Shown one piece after another: positions 36,832 to 47,799 of a stretch of 64,000 bases of DNA. Position numbers and translations under genes: made by a program. Within the stretch, counting starts at the first letter, position 1. Each line of letters opens with the position of its first letter. The notes below the pieces were generated by a model. That model was not told the origin of the DNA. It saw nothing but the letters and a program-made list of their open reading frames with translations, and did not search any database. Source of the DNA: Pieris napi (taxonomy: Eukaryota; Arthropoda; Insecta; Lepidoptera; Pieridae); contig NC_062248.1 in NCBI RefSeq assembly GCF_905475465.1, positions 7,006,001 through 7,070,000 of the forward strand, written 5' to 3'.

Positions 36832-38547
36832 ATGAATAATGCACCCCAATTTTCGTTACGGTGGAATAACTATGTTAGCCACGTTACAGAAGCTTTTAAT
36901 ATTCTTAGATTTGAAAATGATTTGGTAGACGTTACCTTATGTTGTGATGGTGGAAAAATAAAAGCACACAAAATGCTCTTATCAGCCTGTAGTAATTATT
37001 TTAAACAGATATTTAAAGAAAACCCATGTCAGCATCCTGTGATTATATTTAGGAACTTCAAATATGAAGATCTTAACGCAATTATAAATTTTATGTACCA
37101 TGGTGAAGTCAATATATTTCAAGAGCAGTTAGAATCATTTCTAATTACTGCTGAACTTTTGGAAGTTAAAGGACTGACTGATAATTTAGAAGAAGAATCC
37201 TATAAAAACCAGATAAGAATAAATGATAGTGTTTCATTAGATTTGACTTCAAAATCAAAACCAGAATCCATAGTACAAACTACTTCAGAAGAACCTATAA
37301 ACTTGGCTACTTTGCAACCTACCAGAGAAGACAATTTGCCCACAAATGCTCCATTTGTAGTAGTGGAACACGATAATATGTTTGATTTACAACTGGACTC
37401 AAATAAAGATAGCAATATATCACAATCAAAGCCTTCGGGATCATCTGATGAAATGCATGTTGATTATCAATCTACCTCAGTGGAGGATTTGCAAGAAAAA
37501 TCTAGTTCAGGTTAGTATATCTACAACAATACAATAAATATGAAGGAGTGTTGCATAATAGGTAGGTATAACCTTTATTTTCTATTCTTATCAGAGATTT
37601 AAAATTAACATGATTCTTATCAGAAAACTAAATGTCTTAAGCCCTTACTAATAATATAGTAACCTTACTTCTAATTGTATAATATTTAAAAGATTTACAT
37701 GTATAATTTTGAACTGATATAAGAAATTTAAGATTTTGTAACATTATACATATATATATTTAATATGTAACCTTATTTTGATTTAGTAGCAGTTGTGCAA
37801 AATGCACCTCTTAACCCTGAAGTAGTGTTCAAACTATAGCAATGCCTGCAGTTTTCATTGTAGATAATGAAGAATAAATATCGTAATGACACTTATGTTG
37901 TTATGACTATTATTTTTGGTATTTCTATTTGTCTTTTCAGTGATTGAGCACATTATCTTTTCATTCCCGATTGCCCCTTGTTCTTTAAAAAAAAACTATA
38001 CTTTAACCATGAAAGCAGCGAAAAAGTGATAGTTTATATATATTTATAACTTACCATTTTATGTTTAAATTTTCACAATAGGTTTTGTTACTTATGGAGA
38101 ATGTTTACCATAGATTTTTAAATTATACCAAGGGTTATAGTCATAGTCCATATAGTCTTGGAGGGAGACTTATTTAATGTGTCATTTTATGTTTAAATTT
38201 TCACTAACATGTTTGGTTACTTACAATATATGGAGAATGATTAGATGGGCTCACTCATTGAATTATTTAATGTGCTATAATTTTTTATTACAGAAACAGA
38301 TTTAGCCAAGTTCCGCTGTCAACTATGCCCCAAAGGTTTTAAACATCCAACATCTTTAACACTCCATAAAGATTCACATGCTGGTAAAACACAATGCCCT
38401 GTATGCCGTCGGTCATTTTCTAGGTCTTATGACATGAGGAGCCACCTTCAAAGAATTCATCAAGGAAAGCAGCTTACTATAAAGGAAATAAGATACAAAA
38501 ATTCTAATGATACTGTTGCAGCCAAACAGTTTACACATAATATTTAG
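36832..38547 (+). CDS. BTB-domain and two C2H2 zinc-finger protein
   Basis: Two coding exons, 36832-37510 and 38294-38547, join in phase 1 for 310 residues. The N-terminus (residues 7-115) is a TTK-type BTB domain with FSLRWNNY, DVTLCCDGGKIKAHKMLLSA and a NFMYHGEV block. A long acidic and Ser-rich linker follows. Two C2H2 fingers lie at C235-x2-C238-x12-H251-x3-H255 and C261-x2-C264-x12-H277-x4-H282. Proteins of this form (broad, tramtrack and lola relatives) are nuclear, dimerise through the BTB domain and act as DNA-binding regulators. Which family member it is cannot be settled. Extra 3' exons with other fingers, as in lola, are possible but not seen before the stop at 38545-38547. Confidence 0.92.
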
Positions 38548-40057
38548 TATATGGCAAAACTCTGCACATGGTGCAGCTGCCTATTATAGAACTAAGCATA
38601 TATTGTTATGGAAAAAAATACATTATTGTATATTATTTACATTTGATAAGTCACAAAGAAATTGCTCAGAGTTTAAGCTTTGGCTATTTTTATACTAGTC
38701 TATAATATTGTTTAAATATATCTGTTGAAATATGTATGTGTTTATTTGGAAATTTACCAATATCCTTTGTAATTGACATTTATAGCTGGATTAGTTTTCC
38801 TGTTGACAAAAAAAGCTAAATCCCACTGATTATGGGATCACCATTGTTTTTTAGTAAAGAGCTTGTCATTAATCAATTAATTTTATTTTGGAGATAAATA
38901 ATATAATGTAAGAAAGAAAACTATTTATAATAATATATAAAGTTTGCACAAAAAAAGAAATACACAATAGGTTTAATTAACTATAATTCAGCTTACACCA
39001 GCAACACTAATTTTCCGTAACATAGTTTTATTATTTTCATAATAAATGAGACGATGCAATATAATTCCCTACCCAGCAAACTGGTATTCCAAAAGTTTTA
39101 AACTCCATTTTCATTTTACATATCTTGAAAGACGTAACACGTAGGTCTTGGGTGTTTAAATATGTGTTTATATGTATGTATATCCGTTGCCTAGTACCCA
39201 TAACACAAGCTTCACCAGCTTAGCATGGGACTAGGTCAATTGACAATTGGTGTGAATTGTCCAATAAAAAAAAATAAAAAAAATATATTTCACCAATGGA
39301 CAAATGATCTATGGTTGTATAAATTTCCCCTTAATATCACCATTTACAAAATTGAGGTATGAGAGAACTATTTTTATAAAACTGTTCTATATAAAGTATG
39401 ATATTTTTTAATGTACCTAGGTTAGTTGGATAGTTTATGGTTACTTGCGGTTATATTGCCCAGCCATGAAAAGGTTCATACTACTTGTATTATCATGTCA
39501 AACTTAATGGTAAAATTTAATTTAGTAAGTTACTTAAGTCACAAACAACCAGAATAGGTAATAATAAAAAGAAGCCAGAACATGTAAAGGGGCGTTCTGT
39601 CTTACTGTGTAAGTAGTTCCTTCAGACTCAGGAGGAGATTATGCTAAAATCAAAAGTATTAACAATTCTATAAAATTAAAAGTACTTAACGTTTACGTTT
39701 ACATTGGTCTTACGTTTTTTCTATAATTTGCTACTCAAAATCAACTCATCAACGCCCGAATATTTAGCCATTATAACCGACGGAGGAGGTTATTAATTTG
39801 ACGTGTAATTTGCAGCGGCTAAGTCCCATAGGATATTGTAATCAGATTGATAGTTGTCTGAAATGTCTCATAAAGAATCCATCTCGCGCCGTCGCGGCGC
39901 ATCGTGATTTGTCGCTTATAAGTCAATGTTTTTTAAGTCTATTTTTATGGACTTAAATCGTCTCATAAACCTGAATTAACGTAATAAACACTTATTTTAT
40001 TGCTTTGCATGTTGACATACTTTTGACAAAGTTTCATGAAGAGCTCCGAGCTATACT
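38548..40057. other. intergenic DNA between BTB-ZF gene and BEL element
   Basis: The first part is BTB-ZF 3' UTR. A LINE 3' fragment lies at about 39150-39290. The remainder is AT-rich with no supported gene. Confidence 0.5.
39150..39290 (+). mobile_element. LINE 3' UTR fragment with A-rich tail
   Basis: ATCCGTTGCCTAGTACCCAT and ACTAGGTCAATTG and GGTGTGAATTGTCC lead into an A-rich tail (AATAAAAAAAAATAAAAAAAA-like near 39265-39284). This order is familiar from lepidopteran non-LTR retrotransposon 3' ends. No coding part is left. Confidence 0.6.
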
Positions 40058-40062
40058 ACTAT

Positions 40063-40207
40063 TGTCCAAATATGTATATACAGTCCACTACTCTTACTTA
40101 GTTAAAATAAAAGTGTCATACGATTCGCACGTGTTATTATTGCAGTTTATTTAATTTCAAGACCCTCAATCAATTAGTGATCAATTCTCAACTATAACTC
40201 CTTAACA
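40063..40207 (+). repeat. left LTR of BEL/Pao element
   Basis: 145 bp, beginning TGTCCAAATATG and ending CTCCTTAACA, identical by eye to the right LTR. It contains TTAAAATAAAAGTG and an AT-rich core that could serve as promoter and poly(A) signal. Confidence 0.95.
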
Positions 40208-40506
40208 TATGGTCCAAAATCGAACCGGATAACATCGCTATTGTTCAATAGTTGGCGAACAGTGAGAACAATAGATGCTCACATTCCTAAGCGATAAGGA
40301 ATAGTTGGAAGGATTTTTGTGTGATCAGTGTTTCATTACAGTGTTATAATAACATTATAAAAGTGAAATTAACCTATAAAAACGAAATAAATTACGTTAT
40401 ATACACACCATACTGTGAAGTACTATTACGTTGGGCTGTGTTCAGTTTTTTCAGTGGGTCTGAGTAATCGGATAATTACGAACTACGCTCAAAGTCATAG
40501 TGTACG

Positions 40507-43500
40507 ATGGAGGGTCTTTTTGAGTATCAATTTAAGTTGTTGGAGACATTAAGAAGTGCAGAAAAGAATTATAGGAAATCACCGAAAGACAGAATAAAAA
40601 TATCATATATAGAAACTCGATTAGAAGTGTTAGAACAATTATGGCGGGACTTTAAGGAAGGACACAAAAGTTTAATTTTAAAAATATCTAAAGAGGAAGA
40701 AAAGGAAAGTACCTATTTTAAAGGAAACTTTAGTGATATTTTTGATGAGCTATATATTCAGTACAAGTCCACTATGAAGGAGGACTTTCAAAACTTAACC
40801 AAACAGTCTCCTTTATCACATACCTCAATAGCGGGTGGCGACGAACAGAGGTTATTAAATAATATTAAATTACCGTCAATACAAATACCGAAGTTTGGAG
40901 GTAAATATGAAGAATGGACAACTTTTTATGACTTATTTTGCTCCTTGATTCATAACAATAAGTCTTTAACGCCGGTGCAAAAACTACATTATCTAAAAAG
41001 TAATTTATCGGGTGACCCAGAACTATTAATACGCAACTTTTCGACTACGGACGCAAACTACGATGAGGCATGGAACCAGTTAGTGAAACGATATAATAAT
41101 AAGCGGTTGAATTGCTATGCAATTTTAAGAACATTATTTTCACAGAAGGGTATATGTACGGAGACATCGAGTTCAATCAAACAATTGGTAGACACTACGT
41201 CGGTATGTTTAAAAACGTTGCAAAATCTCGGTGTTAAAACCGACACTTGGGATATGATTATTAATTATTTAGTAATATCAAAGATGGACAATGAATCGAT
41301 AAAGAGATGGGAACAACAACTTAGTTTGAGTAATACCGAATTACCTACTTGGGCAGAACTGCGGGATTTTCTAGAAGCTAGATTTCGATCGTTAGAAATG
41401 ATAGACAGTCACAGAGTGAAATCACCATACCCTAAGCCTGTTGCTACACCTATTGCTATACCTAAGTCCTTTCATTCAGGTATACACAATGATGTGAAAA
41501 AGCAGGAAGTCAAATGTGTGTTATGCAGTGGTGAACACTACATATATTATTGTAAAGAGTTCGTAGACATGTCTACAAAAGAAAAGCAAGAGTTCGTCCA
41601 GCAGAATAAATTATGTTTTAATTGTCTTGCTCCATCACATTCAGTAATCAGATGTCGTCAGCCAACGTGTTGCAGAAAATGTGGGCGTCGTCATCATTCA
41701 TTGCTACACTACGAGAGAGATCGAAATACGGTGACTACGAGTGAAGGGGAATCCACGTTGACAGGTACCATGACTGAGCAAACTAAAGGTAAGCTTAATA
41801 CTATAACAAACGATGTACACTTTGTAACTAACTTTTCCAAGGAAAATTGTCAAAATAGTGTCCTATTAGCTACTGCTGAGGTATTAGTAGAGAGTAGGAA
41901 TGGTTGCAAACATATTATTAGAGCATTGTTAGACCAAGGGTCGCAAGCATCGTTTATAACTGAAGCTACAGTACAATTGCTTAATCTTACGCGCCGATCA
42001 GTAAGTGGTTGGGTGTCAGGTGTGGGAGAGGGGCAAATGAGAATCAAATACATGGTTTCACTTAACGTGAAATCTCGCCACGATCCTAAGACAATAATAC
42101 GAGTGAATGCATATGTATTGCGTTCAGTAACAACACTTCTGCCTACTACCAAACTTAGTGCTCCTGAATGGTCAGACCTAGAATCTTTAGAGTTGGCTGA
42201 CTCAGCCTTCAAAACACCTGGAAAAATTGACATTCTTTTGGGAGCAGACGTATACAGTAACATTATTTTAGATGGTATAATCAAACATCCTAGGGGCAAC
42301 TTACTAGCACAGAGAACATGCCTAGGTTGGGTGCTATCAGGAAAGCTGCCTCAAGAAACAGGTTCTTCGGACACAAATGTTGCAAGTTTGCATGTTCAAC
42401 TTAAAGATGACGAGATGCTCAAGAAATTTTGGGAAATCGAGAATGAACCAAATACTATAGAGAAGAGACTATCAAAAGAAGAGGAATTTTGTGAACATTT
42501 TTATGACAGTACAACTATAAGAGATGAAGAAGGAAGATTTGTGGTTAAACTACCATTCAAGACTGGAAATCCACAATGTAGGCAAGGAAATCTTAAAGAA
42601 ATTGCTGCCAAGAGGTTTGAAATATTAGAAAGAAAATTATTAAAAAACCAGAAACTTAAAGAAGAATACCACAAGGTCATAAACGAATATATAAATTTAA
42701 ATCATATGGTTGAAATTATACATGCAGAAATTGATAGTCCCACTGCAGTCTATCTCCCGCACCACGCGGTACTTCGCGAAGATAAGGAGACGACAAAACT
42801 TCGTATAGTCTTTGACGCTTCGTGCAAAGGAGTTAATAATGTTTCTTTAAATGATGATTTACATATTGGTCCTAAGTTGCAGCAAGATTTGCGCCACATA
42901 TTGGTGAGATGGAGGCTTTATAAGATTTGCCTTACTGCAGATATAATTAAAATGTATAGAATGGTGAGGGTGTCAGAAGATGATACAAATTACCAAAGAG
43001 TTCTATGGAGATTTAATCCGAGTGAGCCAATAAAACATTACAAGCTTTTAAGATTAACATTTGGGACAGCATGTGCGCCTTATCTCGCTGTGAAGTCACT
43101 CCAGAGATTAGCTGATGATGAACAATCGAAGTTCCCTGTTGCTGCTCATATAACTAAACGTGATTATTACGTCGATGATTTAATGACGTCATGTGAGACA
43201 GTTGCTGATGCTATTAATATATATAATGACATGAGTAAATTAATGAATTTAGGAGGTTTTGAGCTCCAAAAGTGGAGCAGTAATAGTAAAAATGTGCTAA
43301 AATATATTGGTGAAAATAAACGAGATGATCATGAACTGCCTCTGAAGGTAAATAACCTAGTTAAGGTATTAGGAGTGAGTTGGAATAGAGACATAGACAA
43401 ATTCGAATATACTCTAAATGTGCCTATAGTAAAAGAACCTATAACTAAACGGCAGATTCTCTCAGAAGTAGCAAAACTGTATGACCCTTTGGGATGGATA

Positions 43501-45717
43501 GCCCCTGTTGTTGTTATAGCAAAGTTAATAATCCAGAAGTTATGGCTAACTGGATTAGATTGGGACAGCACTATAACAGGAGATTTACTGAAGGAATGGT
43601 TACAATTTAGAGAAAATTTGATACATATTAAATGCATTAATATACCGAGGTGGCTACGTTATTCTTCCACATCTAAAGCAGAGTTACATGTCTTTGCAGA
43701 TGCTTCACAGACAGCATATGGTGCAGCAGTATACATGCGAGTCATTGAAGGCAATGAGGTTTATGTGAATTTAATATCAGCCAAAACTAAGGTTGCACCA
43801 ATTACGAAACAGATTTCAATACCTCGACTGGAATTATGTGGTGCTGTGTTGGCGGCCAAGCTAATTTCTGAAATATCACAAGTGTTAAACATATCTAACG
43901 AATACTTACATGCATGGACTGATTCAACCATAGTCCTGGCATGGCTAAGGGGAGGACCTAGTCGCTGGAACACGTTCGTAAGTAACCGTGTATCTGATAT
44001 ACTAAATATTTTAAATTACGAACAATGGGGACACGTTACTTCTGAGATGAACCCGGCCGACTGTGCGTCAAGAGGTCTACAAGCTTTAGATCTATCAAAT
44101 CACTTGCTATGGTGGAATGGACCCGCCTGGCTATCTTTATTAGATGTAAATTTGAGTATGGTCGACATCGAAGATACACAAGAAGAAGAGAAGATTAAAT
44201 CTTTAACTGCTTTATGTACATCCGAAGAAGAATTTATATGGTCTAAGTTTTCTAATTTAAATAAGTTATTGAGAGTTATTTCATACTGTAGAAGATGGCT
44301 AAATTTAAAATCAACTAAAGATAAGCGTCGGTGTTATACAAGTTATATTTCAACAAAAGAAATTAATGAATCCTTAGATATTTGCATTAAACAAGTTCAA
44401 GGGTTTGAATTTAAGGATGAAATGAAACAATTAAAGACTCTGGGATATGTTTCTAAAAAGAGTAAACTGCGAAGTCTTACGCCCATTATCGATGAAAATG
44501 GGATTCTAAGAGTCAGCGGAAGAATACAACAGTCACACGTGGAGTACGACACACAGCATCCTATAATATTACCTGCTAAAAACTATCTTAGCAGACTTAT
44601 AATTATGGATGCTCATCAGAAAACAATGCATGGAGGACCACAACTGATGATAAATTATTTGAGAACAAAATACTGGATACTACGAGCTAAAGATCAAACA
44701 AAGAAATGTTACCGTGAGTGTGTGACTTGCATTAGATATTCGAAACGTAAATCATCACAGTTAATGGGTCAATTACCAGAGGTGCGTGTAACTCCCAATA
44801 GACCATTTAAGTCGGTCGGTGTGGACTATGCTGGACCTATTAACATCAGATTCTCCCCAGGTAGAGGAGCAAAGTCCTTTAAAGGATATATTTGCTTGTT
44901 TATTTGCATGGCCACACGCGCTATACACTTGGAGGCTGTCACAGACATGACTTCGAAGGCATTCATCGCCGCTTTTAGAAGGTTTACAGCAAGACGAGGC
45001 CACTGTCAAGATATCTATAGTGACAATGGCACAAACTTTGTAGGAGCAGAAAAACAATTAACGACAATGTTTAACAGTGCCAAATCTTCAGTGCCTAGTG
45101 AAATAGCAGAAACGTTAACATTAGAGCGTACTACATGGCATTTCATAACCCCACACGCTCCTAATTTTGGAGGTTTGTGGGAGGCTGGCGTACGTAGCAC
45201 AAAAACACACCTTAAAAAGGTTATTGGCGATACCACTCTAACTTACGAGGAGCTCACAACTATGCTGACTCAAATAGAAGCCTGCCTTAACTCACGACCT
45301 CTGACTGTCTTAAGTGACAACCCTAATGATCCTCTCCCACTGACGCCTGGACATTTTTTGATCGGCGAACCTGTGCTTAATGTAGCTGACCAAAGTCATG
45401 CTTATGTAGACATCAGTTATCGCGATCGTTGGCGGTTGACACAAAAAATGGTCACTGACTTCTGGAACCGATGGTCTAAAGAATATCTTGTAATTCTAAA
45501 CAATAGGTACAAATGGAATGTTAAAAATAACTTAGAACCGGAAATTGATGATGTAGTTGTTATACAGGAGGATAATGTTCCTCCTGGTAACTGGATTATG
45601 GGTAGAATAGTTAAAAAGCATATCGGTCCCGACAATGTGACCCGGGTAGTATCGATCAAATGTAGAAGCGGAACGCTCAAAAGACCTGTATCAAAAATAT
45701 GCATTTTAACTAAATAA
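40507..45717 (+). CDS. BEL/Pao Gag-Pol polyprotein (1736 aa, intact)
   Basis: Domains in order: a gag-like region (about 100-300), cysteine-rich zinc knuckles (CVLC at 337 through CRKCGRRHH near 397), aspartic protease with DQGS (D476), reverse transcriptase with YVDD at 888-891, RNase H with FADAS (D1065) and TDST (near 1139), the integrase HHCC zinc site (H1370, H1375 and the cysteine pair near 1400), and integrase catalytic D1440, D1506 and E1559. A C-terminal domain of the type found in BEL elements follows. No stop or frameshift interrupts it. The polyprotein would copy the element RNA into DNA and insert it. Gag and pol share one frame, as in most BEL elements. Whether it is expressed is unknown. 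Confidence 0.95.
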   Translation: MEGLFEYQFKLLETLRSAEKNYRKSPKDRIKISYIETRLEVLEQLWRDFKEGHKSLILKISKEEEKESTYFKGNFSDIFDELYIQYKSTMKEDFQNLTKQSPLSHTSIAGGDEQRLLNNIKLPSIQIPKFGGKYEEWTTFYDLFCSLIHNNKSLTPVQKLHYLKSNLSGDPELLIRNFSTTDANYDEAWNQLVKRYNNKRLNCYAILRTLFSQKGICTETSSSIKQLVDTTSVCLKTLQNLGVKTDTWDMIINYLVISKMDNESIKRWEQQLSLSNTELPTWAELRDFLEARFRSLEMIDSHRVKSPYPKPVATPIAIPKSFHSGIHNDVKKQEVKCVLCSGEHYIYYCKEFVDMSTKEKQEFVQQNKLCFNCLAPSHSVIRCRQPTCCRKCGRRHHSLLHYERDRNTVTTSEGESTLTGTMTEQTKGKLNTITNDVHFVTNFSKENCQNSVLLATAEVLVESRNGCKHIIRALLDQGSQASFITEATVQLLNLTRRSVSGWVSGVGEGQMRIKYMVSLNVKSRHDPKTIIRVNAYVLRSVTTLLPTTKLSAPEWSDLESLELADSAFKTPGKIDILLGADVYSNIILDGIIKHPRGNLLAQRTCLGWVLSGKLPQETGSSDTNVASLHVQLKDDEMLKKFWEIENEPNTIEKRLSKEEEFCEHFYDSTTIRDEEGRFVVKLPFKTGNPQCRQGNLKEIAAKRFEILERKLLKNQKLKEEYHKVINEYINLNHMVEIIHAEIDSPTAVYLPHHAVLREDKETTKLRIVFDASCKGVNNVSLNDDLHIGPKLQQDLRHILVRWRLYKICLTADIIKMYRMVRVSEDDTNYQRVLWRFNPSEPIKHYKLLRLTFGTACAPYLAVKSLQRLADDEQSKFPVAAHITKRDYYVDDLMTSCETVADAINIYNDMSKLMNLGGFELQKWSSNSKNVLKYIGENKRDDHELPLKVNNLVKVLGVSWNRDIDKFEYTLNVPIVKEPITKRQILSEVAKLYDPLGWIAPVVVIAKLIIQKLWLTGLDWDSTITGDLLKEWLQFRENLIHIKCINIPRWLRYSSTSKAELHVFADASQTAYGAAVYMRVIEGNEVYVNLISAKTKVAPITKQISIPRLELCGAVLAAKLISEISQVLNISNEYLHAWTDSTIVLAWLRGGPSRWNTFVSNRVSDILNILNYEQWGHVTSEMNPADCASRGLQALDLSNHLLWWNGPAWLSLLDVNLSMVDIEDTQEEEKIKSLTALCTSEEEFIWSKFSNLNKLLRVISYCRRWLNLKSTKDKRRCYTSYISTKEINESLDICIKQVQGFEFKDEMKQLKTLGYVSKKSKLRSLTPIIDENGILRVSGRIQQSHVEYDTQHPIILPAKNYLSRLIIMDAHQKTMHGGPQLMINYLRTKYWILRAKDQTKKCYRECVTCIRYSKRKSSQLMGQLPEVRVTPNRPFKSVGVDYAGPINIRFSPGRGAKSFKGYICLFICMATRAIHLEAVTDMTSKAFIAAFRRFTARRGHCQDIYSDNGTNFVGAEKQLTTMFNSAKSSVPSEIAETLTLERTTWHFITPHAPNFGGLWEAGVRSTKTHLKKVIGDTTLTYEELTTMLTQIEACLNSRPLTVLSDNPNDPLPLTPGHFLIGEPVLNVADQSHAYVDISYRDRWRLTQKMVTDFWNRWSKEYLVILNNRYKWNVKNNLEPEIDDVVVIQEDNVPPGNWIMGRIVKKHIGPDNVTRVVSIKCRSGTLKRPVSKICILTK

Positions 45718-46182
45718 TTAGTCTATTTTTAATTGTTACTTTATTATTATAAATGTTCATTAGTCATTTAAAAGTGAAAATCAATTTATATATCAACTTA
45801 CTATTGTTAACAAAAACCTTATTTGGAAATATGTAATAAACAAAATATACAAACTATGTAATACTTACCTGTTATGTATGTTTTTAAAAATTATTATATA
45901 CTGTGTTAGATGCCTGTGTACTTACTATACTACGCTATAATATACATATATTAATAGACTATAACATGTGAATTGTTGTGTAATGCTATATCCAACTATG
46001 TATGCAGACATATTACGGTGGGCGGTTTGTCTTATTTTTATGTACAATAGTCAATAAGCCATTTAAATATGATGAAAAACAATGTCTGATGCATACTATT
46101 GTGTCTTTCGTGAAACAATTGTATTGAACTATAGTTTGTAATTTTGTTAAGTGTTTATTTTTTCTTTTATGTTATTTCTTTT

Positions 46183-46208
46183 AAAGGACTGCGTCCTTTG
46201 GTGGGCGG
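46183..46208 (+). other. hairpin and polypurine tract of BEL/Pao element
   Basis: AAAGGAC-TGC-GTCCTTT at 46183-46199 forms a perfect 7-bp stem directly before GGTGGGCGG at 46200-46208, the likely plus-strand primer site. A second GGTGGGCGG occurs at 46017-46025. Confidence 0.5.
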
Positions 46209-46210
46209 CA

Positions 46211-46355
46211 TGTCCAAATATGTATATACAGTCCACTACTCTTACTTAGTTAAAATAAAAGTGTCATACGATTCGCACGTGTTATTATTGCAGTTTATTT
46301 AATTTCAAGACCCTCAATCAATTAGTGATCAATTCTCAACTATAACTCCTTAACA
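46211..46355 (+). repeat. right LTR of BEL/Pao element
   Basis: 145 bp, identical by eye to the left LTR and followed by the target duplication ACTAT at 46356-46360. Confidence 0.95.
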
Positions 46356-46800
46356 ACTATAGTACAGATGAATCATGAAAGTCTCGGTGGAGAACAAGAC
46401 ATTCGCAAAGGCACTGCAATTTGTGGTGACGTGTCGTAATTATTCCCTTATAAAACATAATTTATGAACTTATATGTATACAATTCCCGTATTTACATTT
46501 GTATTAAATTGGGGTATACAGTGATATAAATTTAAAATTAAGTGTCTACTTCTTATAATTCTAGCGACGATTGACAATTATCTCAGAAAATCATAATATA
46601 ATTTTAATACTTAGTCTCTCTTTGTGTCAGTCCAAGAAAATAATAGTTTATATACATTATTTTCCATTAATTATTTAATTACTGACTTTTAAATATAGCT
46701 TAGGTATATGATATTCAAACCACTGTTCATACAAGACCATTCAATAGAAATAAGACATTTTTATTTCATGAATTTGTAAAAAATTCTTTATTAAATTTTT

Positions 46801-47569
46801 TTGATCCGCTGATAAGTTTTCTAATTTCCTTCCTATCCGCACTAAAACTATGTTAGCGCAGTCTCTTCTGCTTCCTATTCTTGATTATGCTCCTCGTTTC
46901 ATATTTGGTCTTAGAAAATATGACCATGTGTCTAAATTCCGCAGGCAGCTGGGGTGGCTACCTATTCGATTCAGACGTCACGCTCATCTTCTTCAACTTC
47001 TATACTCAATTCTTTTTATTCCGAAAACCCCTTCTTATCTCAAAAATCACTTCAAATTCTTAGGTCCTTCTAACTATATGTTACGCTCTTCTAATAGATG
47101 TTTATTGGAAATTCCATCCCACACTTCATCCTTCTTAGGCAATTCATTTACGATCTCCGCCATTAAGTTGTGGAATACGCTGCCCGACTCCGTACGATTG
47201 GCTACCTCTCTGTCATCTTTTAAAACTCTTCTGTATAATCATTTCTTAAGCTTATCCTATCCTCATCAATCGTGACTTGTATAATTCTTATGATTCCTTT
47301 TACATCACTATTCGCTGTTCATGTATTTGTAAGATTAGTTTTTAAGTTTTTAGTTTATTATTAATATTTTTTTTTGTATTACTTTAGATTAAGGATTCTG
47401 CACTTCTCGCACGCATCATGTGTATTTTTTTTAGTTTTTCTCTTAACTAGGGTTGCCTGGAAGAGATCGCTTATTAGCGATAAGGCCGCCCGTTGCATCC
47501 CTTATAATTTTTATGTATTGTGTTTCTTATATATGCAACGAAGTGTAAATAAATAAATAAATAAATAAG
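46801..47569 (+). mobile_element. 5'-truncated CR1-like LINE with (AAAT)n tail
   Basis: The plus frame from about 46805 to 47275 encodes the reverse-transcriptase C-terminus, with FLPIRTKTML, LPILDYAPRF, LGWLPIRFRRHAHL and the closing AIKLWNTLPDSVRL then SFKTLL. A 3' UTR with GGGTTGCCTGGAAGAGATCG and a microsatellite tail (AAAT repeats, 47547-47569) follows. The intact reading frame over 150 codons suggests a rather recent insertion. The clade assignment (CR1 group) rests on the WNTLPxxVR and SFKxxL motifs. Confidence 0.85.
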
Positions 47570-47610
47570 TTCGAGCGGCCATTATTCCTATTTAGTATAG
47601 ATTTTAAGAA

Positions 47611-47663
47611 GGGTTCAATAAAAAACATAGTTATAGCCTATAACTATGTTTTTCGTTGAACCC
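47611..47663. repeat. 53-bp near-perfect palindrome
   Basis: GGGTTCAA at 47611-47618 pairs with TTGAACCC at 47656-47663. AAAAACATAGTTATAG at 47621-47636 pairs perfectly with CTATAACTATGTTTTT at 47638-47653. Only short mismatches (TA/CG) and a one-base centre interrupt it. It lies just downstream of the LINE tail and could be a minimal foldback element or a structured RNA. Confidence 0.85.
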
Positions 47664-47799
47664 GTTTACACCTATATTATAGATGTAACCGACAATATTT
47701 TATATATTTGTTAGGTATTATGATATCCAATTTAAAGTATTAAAATAAATTATAAGCATTAGAAGTAAGAAGAAAAAAATTGTAAAAGTACCTATGGGT

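Larger units (their letters stand above)
40063..46355 (+). mobile_element. complete BEL/Pao LTR retrotransposon
   Basis: The element is 6293 bp with 145-bp LTRs at both ends that start TGTCC and end TTAACA and look identical by eye. The 5-bp target duplication ACTAT is present at 40058-40062 and 46356-46360. The possible primer binding site starts TGGTCC at 40210, two bases after the left LTR. A purine-rich GGTGGGCGG at 46200-46208 stands two bases before the right LTR. One open frame (40507-45717) covers gag, protease, reverse transcriptase, RNase H and integrase. No envelope gene is seen. It is inserted between the BTB-ZF gene and CadN. Confidence 0.95.

Noticed and set aside
41850..45704. 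Several 70-149 codon minus-strand ORFs across the BEL element
   Set aside because: They are antisense shadows of the polyprotein frame with no recognisable domains.
46850..47275. 141-codon ORF as a host gene
   Set aside because: The motifs WNTLPDSVR and SFKTLL, the loss of the 5' part and the AAAT tail show it is a truncated LINE.
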